This document shows positions 61,797 to 64,000 of a stretch of DNA of 64,000 nt, piece after piece. This DNA is from Verrucomicrobiales bacterium. Lineage in GTDB: Bacteria > Verrucomicrobiota > Verrucomicrobiia > Verrucomicrobiales > V1-33. The notes beneath the pieces are model-generated. The model saw only the letters and a list, made by a program, of their open reading frames with translations. It made no database searches and was not told the origin of the DNA. A program made the position numbers and the translations under genes. How positions within the stretch are numbered: position 1 is the stretch's first letter; each line of letters opens with the position of its first letter. The DNA is taken from positions 58,728 to 122,727 of the forward strand of contig JAQGPJ010000038.1 in assembly GCA_028293125.1 (NCBI GenBank), given 5' to 3'.

Positions 61797-64000
61797 ATGC
61801 CAGGATTTTTATACATTGTGCTCTTTTTGAGTATTGGCTTCGTCAATCTGGAGGCCGCCGTTCCAGCAATCTCGGCAGGCAGGAATCACAGCCTGTTTCT
61901 CAGGGCCGACGGCTCTGTGGAGGCAGCGGGCAGGAACGACAAGGGCCAGCTGGGCGACGGCACTATTGAGGACCGCAACACTCCCGTGCCGGTCCTCACC
62001 GGCGTGCAGGCCATCGCGGCATCATGGGAATTCAGTCTATTTCTGAAATCAGACGGCTCGGTCTGGGCTTCAGGAAATGTCTGGCAGCTGGGGGACGGCA
62101 CCCAGGAGGAACGCCACACTCCAGTGCAGGTCCTGACCGGCGTGCAGGCCATCGCGGCGGGAAGCCGCCACAGCCTGTTTCTCAAAACCGACGGGTCGGT
62201 CTGGGCGACTGGAACCAACAGGGAGGGGCAGCTTGGCGATGGCACGGGGGAGGAGCGCCGCACTCCGGTGGAGGTTCTTACCGGCGTGCGGGCCATTGCC
62301 GCGGGAGACTATCACAGCCTGTTTCTGAAAATGGATGGCTCGGTATGGGCCTGCGGAAAAAACAATTACGGTCAGCTGGGGGATGGCACCACGGAGAACC
62401 GCCATACTCCGGTGCGTATTCCCACCGACGCGGACTCCATTTCCGCAGGTCAGTTTCACAGCCTGTTTCTGAAAGGTGACGGCTCGGTTTTGGCGGCTGG
62501 ATTCAATCAGGATGGTCAGCTTGGGGACGGAACCACGGAGGACCGTCACGCTCCGGTTGAAGTTCTCACCGGCGTGCGGGCCATCTCCGCGGGAGCGCTT
62601 CACAGCCTGTTTCTCAAAACGGACGGCTCGGTGTGGGCCTCGGGAAACAACAAGGCCAACCTGCTCGGGGATGGCACCAGGCAGGCACGCGGGACACCGG
62701 TGCTCATCCTCACCGGCGTGCGGGCCATCTCAGCGGGATCGCTCCACAGCCTGTTTTTCAAAATGGACGGCTCGGTCTGGGCCACCGGAAACAACGATTT
62801 CGGCCAATTTGGGAATGGTGCCATGTCGATGCATACCATTCCAAAACAGGCTCTCACCGGCATGGAGTCCATTTCGGCGGGACAATATCACAGCCTGTTT
62901 CTGAAAACCGACGGCTCGGTCTGGGCTTCGGGAAACAACTCCCGCGGCCCGCTTGGAGATGGGACCACCCAGACACGCGATATCCCGATGCCCATTCTCG
63001 CCGGCGTGCAGGCCATCGAGGCATCATGGGAGTTTAGTCTCTTTCTGAAGTCAGACGGCTCGGTCTGGGCTTCAGGGATCAATTACACCGGGCAGCTGGG
63101 GGATGGGACCAAGGAGGACCGCCACACTCCGGTTGAAGTTCTCACCGGCGTGCGGGCCATTTCCGCGGGAGACCATCACAGCGTGTTTCTGAAAACCGAC
63201 GGCTCGGCCTGGGCTTCGGGAGACAATTTTTGGGGCCATCTTGGGGACGGCACCACGGAGGACCGCCACGCCCCGGTTCAGGTTCTCACCGGCGTGCAGG
63301 CCATCGCGGCGGGAGGTGGCCACAGCCTGTTTCTGAAAACCGACGGCTCGGTCTGGGCTGCGGGATGGAATCACGTTGGCCAGCTTGGAGATGGAACCAC
63401 CGGGGACCGCAGCACTCCGGTGCAGGTCCTCACTGGGGTGCAGGCCATCGCGGCCGGTTATTCCCACAGTATGTTTCTCAAAACCGATGGCTCGGTCTGG
63501 GCTTCGGGGACGGCCGGCGGGGGAGTCGGGGACGGCACCCAGGAGGAACGCCACACTCCAGTGCGGATCCTGACCGGCGTGCAGGCCATCGCGGCGGGAG
63601 CCTTTCACAGCCTGTTTCTCAAAACCGACGGCTCGGCTTGGTCTGCGGGATGGAACGGTGCCTTAAACTTTGCGCGGAGCGCCGACTACATCCCCGTGCA
63701 GGTCCTCACAGGGGTGCGGGCAATCTCAGGGGGTGTTTATCAGAGTCTGTTTCTCAAAACCGACGGCTCGGTCTGGGCTGCCGGCTACAACTATTTTGGT
63801 GAGCTGGGGTTTCCCCCCGCCAGAAAATCCACTCCGGTTCAGGCAATGCGGCTGACCGCACAGCCGGTCACCACATGGCAGCAGGAGCAGTTCGGAGCGG
63901 AGGCGGGCAATCCGGCGGTTGCGGGATGGGGAGCTGATCCGGATCACGATGGTGTGGTCAATCTGCTGGAGCGCGCCTTCAACATGCCACCGCTTCAGGC
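61797..64000 (+). CDS. RCC1-repeat secreted protein, N-terminal part (runs off right edge)
   Basis: An open frame runs from the ATG at 61797 to the end of the window (734 residues). Signal peptide MPGFLYIVLFLSIGFVNLEA, then 14 RCC1-type repeats of about 51 residues, each with a HSLFLKTDGSVWASG strand pair, GQLGDGT and TPVxVLTGVxAI. RCC1 repeats form seven-bladed beta-propellers, so 14 units fit two propellers in a row. After the last repeat comes a bridge and the start of a calcium-binding-like module (WGADPDHDGVVNLLERAF). Exported; the ligand is unknown. The C-terminal end, where an anchor would lie, is outside the window. Confidence 0.88.
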   Translation, partial: MPGFLYIVLFLSIGFVNLEAAVPAISAGRNHSLFLRADGSVEAAGRNDKGQLGDGTIEDRNTPVPVLTGVQAIAASWEFSLFLKSDGSVWASGNVWQLGDGTQEERHTPVQVLTGVQAIAAGSRHSLFLKTDGSVWATGTNREGQLGDGTGEERRTPVEVLTGVRAIAAGDYHSLFLKMDGSVWACGKNNYGQLGDGTTENRHTPVRIPTDADSISAGQFHSLFLKGDGSVLAAGFNQDGQLGDGTTEDRHAPVEVLTGVRAISAGALHSLFLKTDGSVWASGNNKANLLGDGTRQARGTPVLILTGVRAISAGSLHSLFFKMDGSVWATGNNDFGQFGNGAMSMHTIPKQALTGMESISAGQYHSLFLKTDGSVWASGNNSRGPLGDGTTQTRDIPMPILAGVQAIEASWEFSLFLKSDGSVWASGINYTGQLGDGTKEDRHTPVEVLTGVRAISAGDHHSVFLKTDGSAWASGDNFWGHLGDGTTEDRHAPVQVLTGVQAIAAGGGHSLFLKTDGSVWAAGWNHVGQLGDGTTGDRSTPVQVLTGVQAIAAGYSHSMFLKTDGSVWASGTAGGGVGDGTQEERHTPVRILTGVQAIAAGAFHSLFLKTDGSAWSAGWNGALNFARSADYIPVQVLTGVRAISGGVYQSLFLKTDGSVWAAGYNYFGELGFPPARKSTPVQAMRLTAQPVTTWQQEQFGAEAGNPAVAGWGADPDHDGVVNLLERAFNMPPLQ

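Noticed and set aside
61887..63780. Regular repeats that might suggest a CRISPR array
   Set aside because: The period is about 153 bases, in frame, and codes RCC1 repeats; there are no short palindromic repeats with unique spacers.

Overview
The window looks like a chromosomal piece of a high-GC bacterium of the Verrucomicrobiota, probably Verrucomicrobiales. This is an inference from gene content. It carries several PEP-CTERM-tagged secreted proteins, a sugar sensor fused to an AraC helix-turn-helix (XylR type), a DUF5069 protein, a long PurF-like amidotransferase of the Bacteroidetes/Verrucomicrobia type, giant lamin-tail/CotH surface proteins, an RCC1-repeat secreted protein and two sigma/anti-sigma cassettes. 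I saw no tRNA, rRNA, CRISPR array or intact insertion sequence.

Layout. 0-10 kb: the N-terminal part of a lamin-tail/CotH protein runs off the left edge; then an OsmC protein, an unknown gene followed by clpS and a DUF2017-like gene, purine nucleoside phosphorylase with a DUF457 membrane protein, ribosomal protein L28, and an ECF sigma factor paired with a VWA protein that has an anti-sigma-like front end. 10-17 kb: DUF3616 lipoprotein, SixA-type phosphatase, PurF-like enzyme, a decayed LamG gene and a XylR-type regulator. 17-24 kb: one compact minus-strand run, M16 protease, DUF5069, two half-size PqiA proteins, PqiB and PqiC, probably an envelope lipid transport operon. 24-31 kb: PEP-CTERM protein, ABC-F ATPase, a dead PIN-domain toxin gene and aconitase. 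31-36 kb: an AT-rich gene-free stretch, a decayed repeat gene, and a PadR regulator next to a VIT-domain membrane protein with a PEP-CTERM tail. 36-46 kb: double-esterase/SMP-30 secreted enzyme, DUF5808, rhodanese, an HTH-receiver response regulator, a prenyltransferase-repeat protein, a zinc metallopeptidase, a PEP-CTERM protein, and a phosphodiesterase-TPR fusion followed by a sulfotransferase. 46-56 kb: a 1774-residue lamin-tail/CotH protein, an isolated nuoF with a perfect Rex-type operator in front, a TPR protein, acpS, a NUDIX hydrolase and lpxI. 56-64 kb: small genes and broken genes (CheB-like tail, N-truncated serine hydrolase), a sigma/anti-sigma/Spy-like cassette, and an RCC1-repeat protein that runs off the right edge.

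Most genes are ordinary housekeeping or envelope genes. The strongest unexpected signal is the Rex-type operator upstream of the orphan nuoF, which suggests NADH/NAD+-controlled expression. Other points worth attention are the PadR/VIT/PEP-CTERM pair, the split PqiA operon, the reversed HTH-receiver regulator, and the number of freshly decayed genes.
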